Assembly (NCBI RefSeq): GCF_030268085.1
Contig: NZ_BSDE01000009.1
Span: 1-64,000, forward strand
DNA length: 64,000 nucleotides
Direction: 5' to 3'
Origin: Geothrix limicola
Lineage (GTDB): Bacteria > Acidobacteriota > Holophagae > Holophagales > Holophagaceae
Made by a program: the position numbers and the translations under genes. Shown here one piece after another: positions 45,701 to 53,922 of this stretch. Positions within the stretch are counted from its first letter, which is position 1. Every line of letters begins with the position of its first letter. Below the pieces are notes generated by a model. It was not told the origin of the DNA, ran no database searches, and worked only from the letters and a program-made list of their open reading frames with translations.

Positions 45701-46979
45701 TGTTATCCACTGTGAGTCGGTACGGTTGAAGATGCCGTCTGAATGCATCCCAAGGCTTGGTCCACACGCCTCCCCAACCACAAATTCCTGTCATATCTAC
45801 GTAGGTTCCGTACGTCACATATGAATCAAGGGAATAAGTGCTCGTCGTGGTACCTGGATAGCTAACCTGGATTCGACCCCCAGGATTGGCTTGCGAGTTT
45901 ACCCCTCCGCCGGTGTTGAGCGCTGGAACGGCTGAGACAGCAGGCATCCCCTGCAGCCGAACCTGGATGGACGCCAACGGAGATCCGCCGTTTCGCGTCC
46001 AGGTAGCATCGTAGTCTACACCGTTACCTGAACCACCATTCGGCTTGTGGTTGAAGGCAATCACATCTCCAAAACGATTTCGCCAGGAGAAAGGCAAATA
46101 GTGAATGGCCGTCAGATTAATTTGTGGAGGAGGAGCAATTGGTAAGGCCAATGTCATTGCACAAAGTACCGGACGTTCGTAATCCGTTCTTCCCGCTGAT
46201 GGCGATTTCGACCGATACGCCACATAGCCACTGCCAGCCGGTGACGGTGATCCACTCCAGTACGCACTATACTGGGGGTTCAAATAACGGAATTCCGTAC
46301 ACGTCAAGCCATCCCCGCTCACGACCAACATCCCGCCTGGTACGGTCTGAAGATCCGGATCAGGGTAATCAGAGGTTGGCCTCCAAGTGTACAGAGTGAT
46401 CGGTGCATAGGGGGTCCCTGCAGCTCCATATAGATCGATCAACAATTCTCCGTGAGTTCCGATGCCCATTAATTGCGCAGAAGTCACACCTGTGATTCCA
46501 AATTGATTCACCATCCTCATGGCGCGATCAGGATCCACAGGTGCCCCTGCTGCCACCCCAAACCCCAAACCACCAGAGGATCCATCTGGGAGCAGGAACT
46601 CGTTTTGATCCGAGAGAGAGTCGACCGCAATGGAAGCCCGAACAAAATAGCCTGGAGTGCAAACGCAAGAAGACCCACCGGTAGCAATCTGAGTCGGAGG
46701 CTCAGTACCGAATGCCATCGCTGGAGTTGTTTGAGGCGCGAACCTAGTCGCCAATCGGGGGGTAAACCGTACACCTCGCGCCCCAATGCCGGGCCCCATA
46801 GGGACATCAAAACTGATAGCCCCTGAGGGGACATCAATAGATGCCCCTCCATGAATCACGGAGGGTGTTTTGGCACGATCGAACTTCACCTCTGTGAAGG
46901 CCGAGTTGAAGCTCTGAGCAAAAGCCCCAACCCCGATTAGGCTCGCAGTCAATGAGATCCGAAGATGGTGCCAAAACAT
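42720..46979 (-). CDS. RHS/YD-repeat body protein
   Basis: A 1,419-residue secreted protein with a signal peptide (LTASLIGVGAFAQ). The first 700 residues are beta-rich and unlike the repeat part. From about residue 750 come YD repeats: IQWDAVGRLSSVQV, YHYNGFGELVKTDRQGG, YQYDNQGRVGTVTDPNGE, FIYDGLGQLAGVTDALGQG. It ends YQIYNEARQLTSEYELEAE, exactly where a normal RHS protein would continue into its core end. That end is encoded by the next gene. The coding DNA is lower in GC than the chromosome. Confidence 0.85.
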   Translation of the reverse strand: MFWHHLRISLTASLIGVGAFAQSFNSAFTEVKFDRAKTPSVIHGGASIDVPSGAISFDVPMGPGIGARGVRFTPRLATRFAPQTTPAMAFGTEPPTQIATGGSSCVCTPGYFVRASIAVDSLSDQNEFLLPDGSSGGLGFGVAAGAPVDPDRAMRMVNQFGITGVTSAQLMGIGTHGELLIDLYGAAGTPYAPITLYTWRPTSDYPDPDLQTVPGGMLVVSGDGLTCTEFRYLNPQYSAYWSGSPSPAGSGYVAYRSKSPSAGRTDYERPVLCAMTLALPIAPPPQINLTAIHYLPFSWRNRFGDVIAFNHKPNGGSGNGVDYDATWTRNGGSPLASIQVRLQGMPAVSAVPALNTGGGVNSQANPGGRIQVSYPGTTTSTYSLDSYVTYGTYVDMTGICGWGGVWTKPWDAFRRHLQPYRLTVDNTGEYVQFDYAVACSDPINMFIPVTLKSLTFPNRKQTFTWQPYKYRRPPAVMAYLIDPVLTDIYTAGGVSLVADQDLTMGGQTRTTSYERVVPIPDSSRPSGPFWTSTAFWVAVTHPDGHVITTRFAEPINGTQISLSTPSNNYQSLAHLKHQPVDERTYSPGMDWRSDLTAVPGQSTAYRVTQFGAPLVGTPGTPDGEASRFAVGSNWVNPYWNFVTAYSPAATLGNAPYSTRQETWEKDGPNWAVRHRIESRGDWDASGGGWKTQTLTADFGDSPLIRTISRSYESDWANWFLGRKLSEQKPGQPAVNFTYNADNSLHQATVNQGGTPEVDTSYVYTGGLPDPTSVTQTSSNLALSGQYGISHEFDTYGLVNKITPLGVNWSVEEIHDSFGRPTQQTGANSETTSIQWDAVGRLSSVQVVPEVSTEITYPDLLTAVVTHGAQQMTYHYNGFGELVKTDRQGGSQTFQYDYEGRKLLESVWGGTSGTQYQYDNQGRVGTVTDPNGEVVHYYYEGPKKRVVHGGIETQFIYDGLGQLAGVTDALGQGTSYYYDQAGRVTKVTQAGTSGTQVRNWAYNGMGWLYQLTQPESGTTTYSDFTIHGKAQTTDYNGRSVTTNYDSLGRATSIISADGTVNFGLAYDELGHGSSNGKLTTATEMIRGVTRSLHYRGLNGRLSDLNYTIDGLPPFTQGIGYDANNYGFIASRTYPDGSTQSFTYDEAKGLPNWTGFGGSNLASLFYDPIHWGLTNITYANNAFSTYGYDSDQVRLKTMSHVIPSAFTKTWTYTYDSAGRMTNDTEDWFFYDALGRLTTAYVRDPWDTSSGHENHGVMQQFAYDSFGNRTGLNSKMVLNWAAGATPPDVNQATTDTTSKAQTYTFNPLDAALSGNNQLPAYASNGAATGAQYDLQGNLTGLYKLIGDSTQALSMTYDALGRVKTMSDSILNTTEVYTYDDQGLRVMVEVYQGPVAIQNLQKKKYQIYNEARQLTSEYELEAE

Positions 46980-47482
46980 ACTCTCTCCAAGGGGAATTGA
47001 TCGTGGGTTAACGTATTCAGGGCTCGCTTCAATAATCGTATTTATCCTTCTAGAACCTTGATTTTTTCAACCAATATATGTATTTCACCAATACACCCAC
47101 TATTCGAATAAGCGATTTTTCAATATAAACATGAGCATGTTGGTCTTCCGAAATTGAGCTACGCGGAAATTATCCTCCCATAAGGTCCCCATTAATCACA
47201 TTTCATCAGATCAATGAAAAGCCTGAATCCACATCTTGTCCAACAAAACCACCCGAACGGTAACGAATGGCCGCCGAACGGTAGGATCCCAATGTAACTT
47301 GCCTGGCATGTACTCGTTGCGGATGTGTGGTCGGTGCACCTTAACCCCTAGCGCAATTCGGCACCGTCGTCCTCGAACAAAATGGCACCGCCCACCACCG
47401 CGTACCCTAAAATGGATCCTCGAGCCTCCCAATTCCTCAGATCTAGAAGGCTCTCCAAGGAAGCTGAATCCCCTTCAAACGA
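46980..47482. other. intergenic region upstream of the RHS operon
   Basis: It is AT-rich near 47,030-47,150 and probably holds the RHS promoter on the minus strand. The short direct repeat CGAACGGTA occurs twice near 47,255-47,282. Nothing else is recognised and no gene is convincing. Confidence 0.4.
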
Positions 47483-47710
47483 TCACCACAGATCGTCTGG
47501 AAGGGGCTCATCAAATCCCTCAGAAATGTGAACTTCATGTTTAAGTAATCCGAATCGGACCTCCCTCTTCAGGGGCTTGAGCGCGGTGATTCGCACCCAT
47601 GGCTGTCCATGCCGAGTGATCACGACATCACATCCATCCGCCGCCAGTTGGCAGAATTTGGATAGTCGGGCCTTCGCTTCATATAAAGTCGCTTGTTCCG
47701 ATTTGGTCAT
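47483..47710 (-). CDS. Phd/YefM-type antitoxin-like protein
   Basis: A 75-residue protein. LYEAKARLSKFCQLAADGCD and VVITRHGQPWVRITALKPLK are the N-terminal DNA-binding fold of Phd/YefM antitoxins. The C-terminal tail (EVHISEGFDEPLPDDLW) resembles a partner-binding segment. Its ATG overlaps the stop of the RhuM gene (ATGA). The usual small toxin partner (PIN, RelE or Doc) is not next to it. RhuM is the only neighbour and may be the partner. Confidence 0.75.
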   Translation of the reverse strand: MTKSEQATLYEAKARLSKFCQLAADGCDVVITRHGQPWVRITALKPLKREVRFGLLKHEVHISEGFDEPLPDDLW

Positions 47711-48573
47711 AGATCACCTACTGCGTGGACCTTAGCCTCGATGGTCACCACTTGCTCTTGGTCGAGCATCTCTGGATGGTTTGCACATTCGAGAAATTCC
47801 TCCAGGAATCCTGCCCAGTCCTCCATCGTCGAATAGACCGCCCCTCTGGCCCTCCTTTCGACTAGATCCAAATAGGCTGAGACAAGTCGGTGCAAGGCTT
47901 GAACGCTCAGATCGCTCAAAAATCCCAGGTACTTACTTTTGATCGCCCAAGCTAACTTGGCCCTGACGGCCGTATAGAAATCCGTGGTTATCTGAGCGTC
48001 GTTCCTATAGTCCACGGAGAGAGCGTAGATGTCCGGGATCTTCTGAAAGAAGTTCCGCTCGCTGAGTCGTATCTCCTGGATTTGCTCCAGCAAATCGTCG
48101 AAGTAGTTCTGCCCTATTACATCTGAGTCCTGCTTCAGTCTTTCGACGTCCAGGGCAAAGCCATTTACGACTAGGCTCACCAACGTCTTTGTGGCCCATG
48201 ATCGGAACAGTATGACCTGGGGTGTGTTCAATCGAAGGCCGACAGCCATGATGGCGTCTAGGCTGTAAGACTCCCCTATTAGTTCTTCGAAATGAAGATC
48301 CATTTCCGCTCTGGAAATCGTTGTCTTTCGGTCCAGTTCACCGGAATCGAAGAGGTCCTTCAGGTACGTGGCAATGACTGGAATTTCAACTCCGAACAGG
48401 TTCGCCATGGCCCTCTGCGTCATCCACGTCGTTTCTCCCTGCAATTTGACATGGATATTTTTCGCGCCGCTGGGAGTGGTATAGAACAGAAGCCCCCCTC
48501 GGTGCTCGGGGAGCGTGTCCTTGGGTGTTCCGAGGTTGGTCCTGATCATGTGCGCCATCTTGGCAACTCCCAT
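47707..48573 (-). CDS. RhuM-family protein
   Basis: A 288-residue protein with the RhuM signature: VKLQGETTWMTQRAMANLFG (helix-turn-helix-like), SLDAIMAVGLRLNTPQVILF, RSWATKTLVSLVVNGFALD and VDYRNDAQITTDFYTAVRAK. The family is named after a Salmonella virulence gene and often sits in islands. Its action is unclear. GGGAG supports ATG48558, while the longest frame starts at 48,573. It is co-translated with the Phd-like gene. An 8-bp tandem repeat lies just upstream. Confidence 0.78.
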   Translation of the reverse strand: MGVAKMAHMIRTNLGTPKDTLPEHRGGLLFYTTPSGAKNIHVKLQGETTWMTQRAMANLFGVEIPVIATYLKDLFDSGELDRKTTISRAEMDLHFEELIGESYSLDAIMAVGLRLNTPQVILFRSWATKTLVSLVVNGFALDVERLKQDSDVIGQNYFDDLLEQIQEIRLSERNFFQKIPDIYALSVDYRNDAQITTDFYTAVRAKLAWAIKSKYLGFLSDLSVQALHRLVSAYLDLVERRARGAVYSTMEDWAGFLEEFLECANHPEMLDQEQVVTIEAKVHAVGDL

Positions 48574-48612
48574 GATCGCCGAGAGATCAATTACTGAAGG
48601 ATATTCCTGATC

Positions 48613-48668
48613 ATTGGGCCATTGGGACAGTGGGACATTGGGATAGTGGGATAGTGGGATAGTGGGGC
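48613..48668. repeat. tandem repeat, seven 8-bp units
   Basis: The units are ATTGGGCC, ATTGGGAC, AGTGGGAC, ATTGGGAT, AGTGGGAT, AGTGGGAT and AGTGGGGC. They lie between the stop of the phosphoesterase gene and the RhuM start, 40-95 bases upstream of RhuM. Unit number could change by slippage and alter promoter spacing. Confidence 0.7.
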
Positions 48669-49610
48669 CTATTCCTCGGCGCGAACATCCCCTAGTTTGG
48701 TGAAGGGGATTGCTCGTTTACTTGGTTTGCTCTCGGAGCGAATCTGCTTCGCCAGATCCGATTGCAGCCCACGCGACAAGTAATCTTGGAGGAGGTCATC
48801 CGCGCTGGTTCCTCTGATCTCTGCCATGTCCCGCATCCCGGCATTCAAAGCCGACATGATTTGGTACACCGCCTCCTCTCGGGGGTCATCCTTTGAGCGA
48901 TTGAGGAACGCCTGGATACGCTCTAGGCGTTCAAGACGGAGATTTGGTTCGATCCCGTGAATCTTAATGGACGCGGGATATATGTCGAGCACAATTGGGC
49001 GTTGCGTGGGGCGATAGTCCTCATCACAGCTACATCCGTTTATGTAGGTCGTGGCGCTGGACTGGGCTACGCCATAGGAATCGTGGATATGGCCAAAAAT
49101 GTGGATGCGAGGCCGAACGGTGGCAAGTCGAGCCTTCAACTCCTCGCACCCCAGGTGAGTGCCACCACGGACCTGGTCGAGCACCCCGTGGGGTGGCCCA
49201 TGGGTAATGAGAACATCCGTATCCAAAGGGATTTTGCTCCACACCTCCCTGAGGCCTACTCCCAGACGTGGCAGGTTGAAGGCCCAATCGAGGAACCAGG
49301 GTTGCCAGGGAGATCCCCAGAATTTGACGCCATCAATCTCGATAGCAGAATCTTGGAGGTAGGTGATGCCAGGGTGTGCAGCAAGAAGCTGAGCGGCCAT
49401 TTCGGGATGCTTCTGAAAGAGCCAGTCATGGTTCCCGGCGATGAGAATCTTGTGCTGATGGGGTTGGGAACCAAACCATGTGAGGAAACGATCCACCTCC
49501 TGGCTGAGTCCCTGCCCAGTGGCGTCGCCTGCATGAATGAGGACGTCCCCATCTGGGATTTGCATCCCTTTGTGCGCGTTGTGCGTGTCGGAGATGCAGA
49601 TCAAACGCAT
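48669..49610 (-). CDS. calcineurin-like metallophosphoesterase
   Basis: A 313-residue protein. All metal-binding motifs are present: CISDTHNAHKG, DVLIHAGDATGQG, LIAGNHDWLFQKHP, VLITHGPPHGVLDQ and HIFGHIHDSYGV. The family hydrolyses phosphodiesters or phosphomonoesters; the substrate is unknown. A C-terminal extension of about 100 residues (NAGMRDMAEIRGTSADDLLQ) looks helical and may bind a partner. The start at 49,610 has GGGAG upstream. Confidence 0.85.
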   Translation of the reverse strand: MRLICISDTHNAHKGMQIPDGDVLIHAGDATGQGLSQEVDRFLTWFGSQPHQHKILIAGNHDWLFQKHPEMAAQLLAAHPGITYLQDSAIEIDGVKFWGSPWQPWFLDWAFNLPRLGVGLREVWSKIPLDTDVLITHGPPHGVLDQVRGGTHLGCEELKARLATVRPRIHIFGHIHDSYGVAQSSATTYINGCSCDEDYRPTQRPIVLDIYPASIKIHGIEPNLRLERLERIQAFLNRSKDDPREEAVYQIMSALNAGMRDMAEIRGTSADDLLQDYLSRGLQSDLAKQIRSESKPSKRAIPFTKLGDVRAEE

Positions 49611-49766
49611 GGATGATCTCCCTCGTGAAGTCTGGATCACCATCATCGAGCGACTGAGGCGTCAGTAATTGTCCATTTCAGACCAAGAGTGGCGAGGAAT
49701 TGCTCAAACCTCGAACAACATCCTTTACACACGACCAACAACAGGATGATACCTTAATTTTCAACA

Positions 49767-49780
49767 GCAATTTAAATTGC
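49767..49780. promoter_or_regulatory. perfect 14-bp palindrome, operator candidate
   Basis: GCAATTTAAATTGC is a perfect dyad 131 bases upstream of the Ner-like start and just before the predicted promoter. Ner-type repressors bind operators in transposon control regions, so it may be the self-regulatory site. It is also consistent with chance in AT-rich DNA. Confidence 0.4.
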
Positions 49781-49796
49781 ATCTACATTTATCGAT

Positions 49797-49824
49797 TTGT
49801 TTTCTCAGGTGGTAAAATTATAAA
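49797..49824 (+). promoter_or_regulatory. possible promoter of the transposition genes
   Basis: TTGTTT (49,797-49,802) and TATAAA (49,819-49,824) are separated by 16 bases and lie 88 bases before the Ner-like ATG. The rest of 49,611-49,911 is AT-rich without a gene. Confidence 0.35.
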
Positions 49825-49911
49825 TGAAAAATCACTGAAAATAATACAGTTGAGGCATTGATTCAGACCATTATTCGGAATATCTTGTGTTTATCGCCTG
49901 GAGACCACAGG

Positions 49912-50187
49912 ATGCGCTTCCCCATGCACCCAGACCGTCTGAACTGCGAGCTTCGCATTCGGGGGTACTCCCATCGGCGTATAGCCGAGGAACTTGGCTT
50001 AACCCGTGGCGCAGTCTCGACCGCATTACGCACCGGATCCTCTCCGGCCCTCAGGGAGCTAGTCGGTAGACTCCTCACCTGCGACCCGCGTGATATCTGG
50101 CCTTATCGGTACCCACCGACTGGCACTGAACTGGAAGGCAAGCCTGACATCTCGAAGGTGCCAGACACTTCAATAGCCGAAAGCTAA
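49912..50187 (+). CDS. Ner/Nlp-like transcriptional regulator
   Basis: A 91-residue protein. The helix-turn-helix reads CELRIRGYSHRRIAEELGLT and RGAVSTALRTGSSPALRELV, and the WPYRY end resembles the Ner/SfsB family (WPSRY). Phage Mu Ner represses early transposition genes. Here it precedes tnsA in the same direction, so control of transposase expression is a fair inference. GGAG lies before ATG49912. A terminator-like hairpin separates it from tnsA. Confidence 0.72.
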   Translation: MRFPMHPDRLNCELRIRGYSHRRIAEELGLTRGAVSTALRTGSSPALRELVGRLLTCDPRDIWPYRYPPTGTELEGKPDISKVPDTSIAES

Positions 50188-50272
50188 CGCCACACTGGAT
50201 TTCAATACAGGAGGTGCAACAAAAGCATTCCCCAACTTCTCCGGACCTCGAACCGGCGACCTAACAAAACAT

Positions 50273-50296
50273 AAGGCGGACCCGAGGATCCGCCTT
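50273..50296 (+). terminator. hairpin between the Ner-like gene and tnsA
   Basis: AAGGCGGA and TCCGCCTT form an 8-bp stem with an 8-base loop. It follows the Ner-like gene by 86 bases. It may terminate or attenuate readthrough into tnsA. Confidence 0.5.
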
Positions 50297-50367
50297 GCCA
50301 TTCACCTCAGCCAACGCGATAGGTTTCGACTCCACCCGCAATGGCTTTGGACACACAGAGAGGCTCT

Positions 50368-51117
50368 ATGCGTAGAAAAAAGAATAAGCCCCGACCCAGG
50401 GCCAAGCAAGGCTTTCCTGAAAATTCTGGAAACCCTGTCCCCAGGAGACCTGTCCGCAAAATCCGACCGACCTACCGAAGTGTGACTGGACAGATGTGGT
50501 CAGCAAAGAACCAGCGCCACGTTGGATTCGAGAGTTTCGGCGAGAAGCGAGTATTCCTGGCTCTGGAGATGGATCCACTGGTGCTGAACTATTGTGAGCA
50601 GCCTGTCTCCATCAGTTATACCGACGCGGAAGGGATCGAGCGCAGCTACACCCCAGACGTACTCGTAACCTACGACCAAGAACTCTGCAGCCTCCCTCCA
50701 CTTCTTGCGGAATTCAAATACAGCAGGGAACTCATGGATGAAAGGAAGTGGAGACGCCTCCAGCCAAAGCTTCAAGCGGGTCTGGAGTTCGCGAAGGCCA
50801 ACGACCTCTATTTCACCCTCTGGACTGAGCAGAACCTAGATCCGGATCACCACCACCATGTGAACGCCCTTCGCGCACTCCTTCGAGGGCCCGTCGACCC
50901 AGCAATGGAAACACTCATTCTCAGCCGCCTCCAGAGCATGGGGCAGACGACTGTCGAAGCGTTAGTAACTGCACTCCAAGAGGAGGCGGCCCCTGAGTCC
51001 GTGAGGCGTGCGACCTGGGGACTAATAGCGTCAGCCAAGATCCACGCGGATTTCATCGCAGCCGGACATCCCAGCACCCGGATCTGGCCCCTGAATGAAG
51101 GAGCTGCCCATGTCTAG
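50368..51117 (+). CDS. tnsA: TnsA-type transposon endonuclease
   Basis: A 249-residue protein. The nuclease residues of TnsA are in order: E in VGFESFGEKRVFLALE (about residue 58), D in SYTPDVLVTY (about 95) and E-x-K in LAEFKYS (about 115). The C-terminal half is the DNA-binding TnsA_C-like helical part. TnsA cuts the 5' ends, so the element should move by cut and paste. Start at 50,368 (GAGAGG); the stop overlaps tnsB by 8 bases. Confidence 0.87.
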   Translation: MRRKKNKPRPRAKQGFPENSGNPVPRRPVRKIRPTYRSVTGQMWSAKNQRHVGFESFGEKRVFLALEMDPLVLNYCEQPVSISYTDAEGIERSYTPDVLVTYDQELCSLPPLLAEFKYSRELMDERKWRRLQPKLQAGLEFAKANDLYFTLWTEQNLDPDHHHHVNALRALLRGPVDPAMETLILSRLQSMGQTTVEALVTALQEEAAPESVRRATWGLIASAKIHADFIAAGHPSTRIWPLNEGAAHV

Positions 51118-52987
51118 GCTGAGAGAGCATCTTCAATCGATTCCAGTAGACCCAAGGGATCTGCTCAGACCCGATATCACTAGCTCACCCTCAGCGCCGT
51201 TGATGCGAGTGACGAGGCGGGAATCCAGATCAATACGCGACATTTTAGCAGCGGCTACCCCTGCTGCCCCTGAGCCCCCGATCAGTGCTCTCAAAGAAAG
51301 AGCCTGGGAGGAGGCTGTTCTTCGCGGACAGGCCATTCGTGACATGGTCGCAGCACCAGCAAGAAAGGACGCTGTTGAGGAAGTCGCAGCAAGGTACAGA
51401 GTTGATGTGTCAACCCTGTACCGATGGCTCTCAAGATTCCAGGAGGGAGGTGGACGTTTATCAGCGCTCGCACCTAAAAAGTGCGGGGGCAAAAGCTATT
51501 CCCGACTCGATCCGAGGGTTGAAGATCTCGTAACTAAGGCCGTTGACGAGTACTTCTTGGAACAACCGAGAAGGCAAGTCACCAGTGTGTGGGACGACCT
51601 GGATGACGCATGTCAGGCTGCAGGTCTAGAGCCGCCCAGCATTAATACACTTTGGAATCGTATTAAACGTCTGGATGATCATCTCATACTGGAACGTCGT
51701 TACAGTGCAAGAGTCGCGAGAGAAAAGCTCGGGGATCTTCCCAGTTCCTTCAAGGGGGCCAGCGCTCCACATGCATTGGTCCAGATCGACCACACCAAAG
51801 CTGACGTTCTTTTACTCGACGAGGAGTTGCGACTTCCAATCGGGCGTCCCTGGATCACAGTAGTTGAGGATATTTACTCACGGATGATTCTGGGTTTTTA
51901 TGTCAGCCTCGACCCACCCAGTGCACTCTCCGTGGGCCTAGCTATCGCACATGCGGTGCTTCCGAAGGAGTCCTGGTTGGCCGAGCGCGGCATCGACCTC
52001 GCTTGGGCATGCCAAGGGCTCCTCGGATGCGCATACGTTGACTCGGGTCTCGATTTGAATGGGTCACTGATGAAAAGGGGCTGCCAAGAATACGGGATCG
52101 ATCTTCAGAACCGCCCACTCGGCCAGCCCGATTTCGGCGGACACGTCGAGCGGCTAATCGGAACGCTCATGCGAAAGACGCACGAGCTTCCAGGAACGAC
52201 CTACTCAAATGTCGCCGAAAAGGGTGACTACGACTCTACGGCTCAGGCCTGCATGACCCTGCAAGAATTCGAGATCTGGATCGCTCAGTACATCCTCGGT
52301 GTGTACCACAATCGCCCCCACCGCGGTATTGGTCGGCAATCCCCCAGGCAGCGGTACGAGTCCTGGTTCCAGGAACACGGAAAAAACCTCGGAATTACTG
52401 GCGCTCCATTGCCACATGACCAGCATCGATTCCGCCTCGATTTCCTTCCATTCGAAGAAAGGACCATCCAGCGGTCCGGAGTGGAGATGCACCACGGAAT
52501 TTCCTATTTCGCTGACGTTCTCCGTCCATTCATAAAGGAGAAGGACCCGGAGAATCCCAAAAAGGGGCGTAAATTTCGTTTTGCGTATGACCCCAGAGAT
52601 ATTTCGATCATCTACTTCTGGCATCCGGTATCTGAGGAATACGTACCTATCCCCTGGAAAGATAGTTCCAAGAGGCCATTGAGCCTGTGGGAACGCCGTC
52701 GCGAAACTCAAGAAAGGCCATCCGAAGACCCGCTCGCCAAAGCGACCATACGCAAGAGCAGAACCGCTATGCGCAATACCCAAGAAGGGGCTAAGGCAGC
52801 GACACAAAAGATCCGTCGCGATTTTGCTCGTGCCAAGCAACATAGCACCAAGAATATCCACCGACAAATTGAGCAAGACACATCCCGGTTTCCACTACCA
52901 ACTCGTCCCAACACAGGACTAGGTGAGCCGAATCTGCAGGACGAAGCGGCCTGGATCCCAGTCGCCCCATACAGCGTCATCGAATAG
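51110..52987 (+). CDS. tnsB: TnsB-type DDE transposase
   Basis: A 625-residue protein. A helix-turn-helix (VAARYRVDVSTLYRWLSRFQ) binds the ends. The Mu/retroviral integrase core has D in LVQIDHTKADVLL (about 226), D in CAYVDSGLDLNG (about 309) and E in GGHVERLIGTL (about 346). HNRPHRGIGRQSPRQRYESW follows. It joins the 3' ends to target DNA. GGAG precedes ATG51110. It is nine bases upstream of tnsC and in the same operon. Confidence 0.92.
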   Translation: MSRLREHLQSIPVDPRDLLRPDITSSPSAPLMRVTRRESRSIRDILAAATPAAPEPPISALKERAWEEAVLRGQAIRDMVAAPARKDAVEEVAARYRVDVSTLYRWLSRFQEGGGRLSALAPKKCGGKSYSRLDPRVEDLVTKAVDEYFLEQPRRQVTSVWDDLDDACQAAGLEPPSINTLWNRIKRLDDHLILERRYSARVAREKLGDLPSSFKGASAPHALVQIDHTKADVLLLDEELRLPIGRPWITVVEDIYSRMILGFYVSLDPPSALSVGLAIAHAVLPKESWLAERGIDLAWACQGLLGCAYVDSGLDLNGSLMKRGCQEYGIDLQNRPLGQPDFGGHVERLIGTLMRKTHELPGTTYSNVAEKGDYDSTAQACMTLQEFEIWIAQYILGVYHNRPHRGIGRQSPRQRYESWFQEHGKNLGITGAPLPHDQHRFRLDFLPFEERTIQRSGVEMHHGISYFADVLRPFIKEKDPENPKKGRKFRFAYDPRDISIIYFWHPVSEEYVPIPWKDSSKRPLSLWERRRETQERPSEDPLAKATIRKSRTAMRNTQEGAKAATQKIRRDFARAKQHSTKNIHRQIEQDTSRFPLPTRPNTGLGEPNLQDEAAWIPVAPYSVIE

Positions 52988-52995
52988 GACCTCCC

Positions 52996-53922
52996 ATGAC
53001 CATGACTCAGGATCCAGACGAATCCAGGCTTTATCCCCACCTCGGCGATGCCGCACGAGCGGTGATCGATGCAGGGCTTGAAGCTCGAATCCGCTTCATC
53101 AAGGAAACTCATTGGATCGGTTATGCACAAGCAGACCTCATCCTTGCCCGGATGAAAGAGTTACTGGACGCACCACGCGTTGACCGACCCGAATGTCTCG
53201 TCATTTTAGGCGACACCAATAATGGCAAGACCAGTATTCTTCAACGCTTCGCGAACTCCCAAGTACGGATTGAACGTGGAGATGGAAGTGGGTCCGAATG
53301 GCCCGTTGTTACTATCCAAGCCCCTCCAGTCGCAGATGAGAAGCGCCTGTATACCGCGATCCTCCACAGAGTAGGGGGCCTCGGAGCCAGTCTGCGAACC
53401 CGCTCTGCACTCTTCACTGCGACGATTACGACGCTTTCCGGCATCGGAACCCGGATGCTTGTAATCGACGAAATCCATCACCTCATTTCGGGAAGCACCA
53501 ACCAGCATCGAATTTGCCTCAACGCCCTCAAATACCTGGCAAACGAGCTTCGCCTCTCAATCGTGGTCGCAGGTATCAGCGACGCTCATTATTCGCTCGG
53601 CGTCATCGATCCCCAGCTTGAAAACCGCTTCAAGCCGATGCAGTTGCCACGCTGGATAGATGGGGTCAACTTCCGCCGTCTGTTAGCCAGTATCGAGATG
53701 ATTCTTCCCCTGAAGAAGCCGTCAATTCTTCAGAGGCCCGTGATGGCAAAGCGCCTCGCCATCCTCTCTGACGGCAAGATCGGTGAGCTCCTGACCATTC
53801 TCGTTGCCGCAACGGTCGAGGCCATTCGCTCTGGAAAGGAGTGCATCGACGAAGGTGTCATTACGCAGATCCAGGATATCGCTCCGGCATATCGTCGGCG
53901 CACCCTACGAGATGATCTCTGA
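52996..53922 (+). CDS. tnsC: TnsC/TniB-type AAA+ ATPase
   Basis: A 308-residue protein. Walker A is LGDTNNGKTSILQRFAN (about residues 72-88) and Walker B TRMLVIDEIHHLISG (about 152-166). The arginine-finger region LENRFKPMQLPRW is typical of TniB. The ATPase matches target DNA and the TniQ selector to the transposase. It follows tnsB by 8 bases and overlaps the first tniQ gene. Confidence 0.9.
   Translation: MTMTQDPDESRLYPHLGDAARAVIDAGLEARIRFIKETHWIGYAQADLILARMKELLDAPRVDRPECLVILGDTNNGKTSILQRFANSQVRIERGDGSGSEWPVVTIQAPPVADEKRLYTAILHRVGGLGASLRTRSALFTATITTLSGIGTRMLVIDEIHHLISGSTNQHRICLNALKYLANELRLSIVVAGISDAHYSLGVIDPQLENRFKPMQLPRWIDGVNFRRLLASIEMILPLKKPSILQRPVMAKRLAILSDGKIGELLTILVAATVEAIRSGKECIDEGVITQIQDIAPAYRRRTLRDDL

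Noticed and set aside
25507-47285. Shared 15-mer CGCCGAACGGTAGGA at 25,507 and 47,271
   Set aside because: Too short and without matching flanks to call a repeat or attachment site.
50235-50262. A tRNA 3'-end-like stretch (TCGAACCGGCGACC on the plus strand)
   Set aside because: The T-arm does not pair properly and no anticodon or acceptor arm is found; it is at most a remnant.
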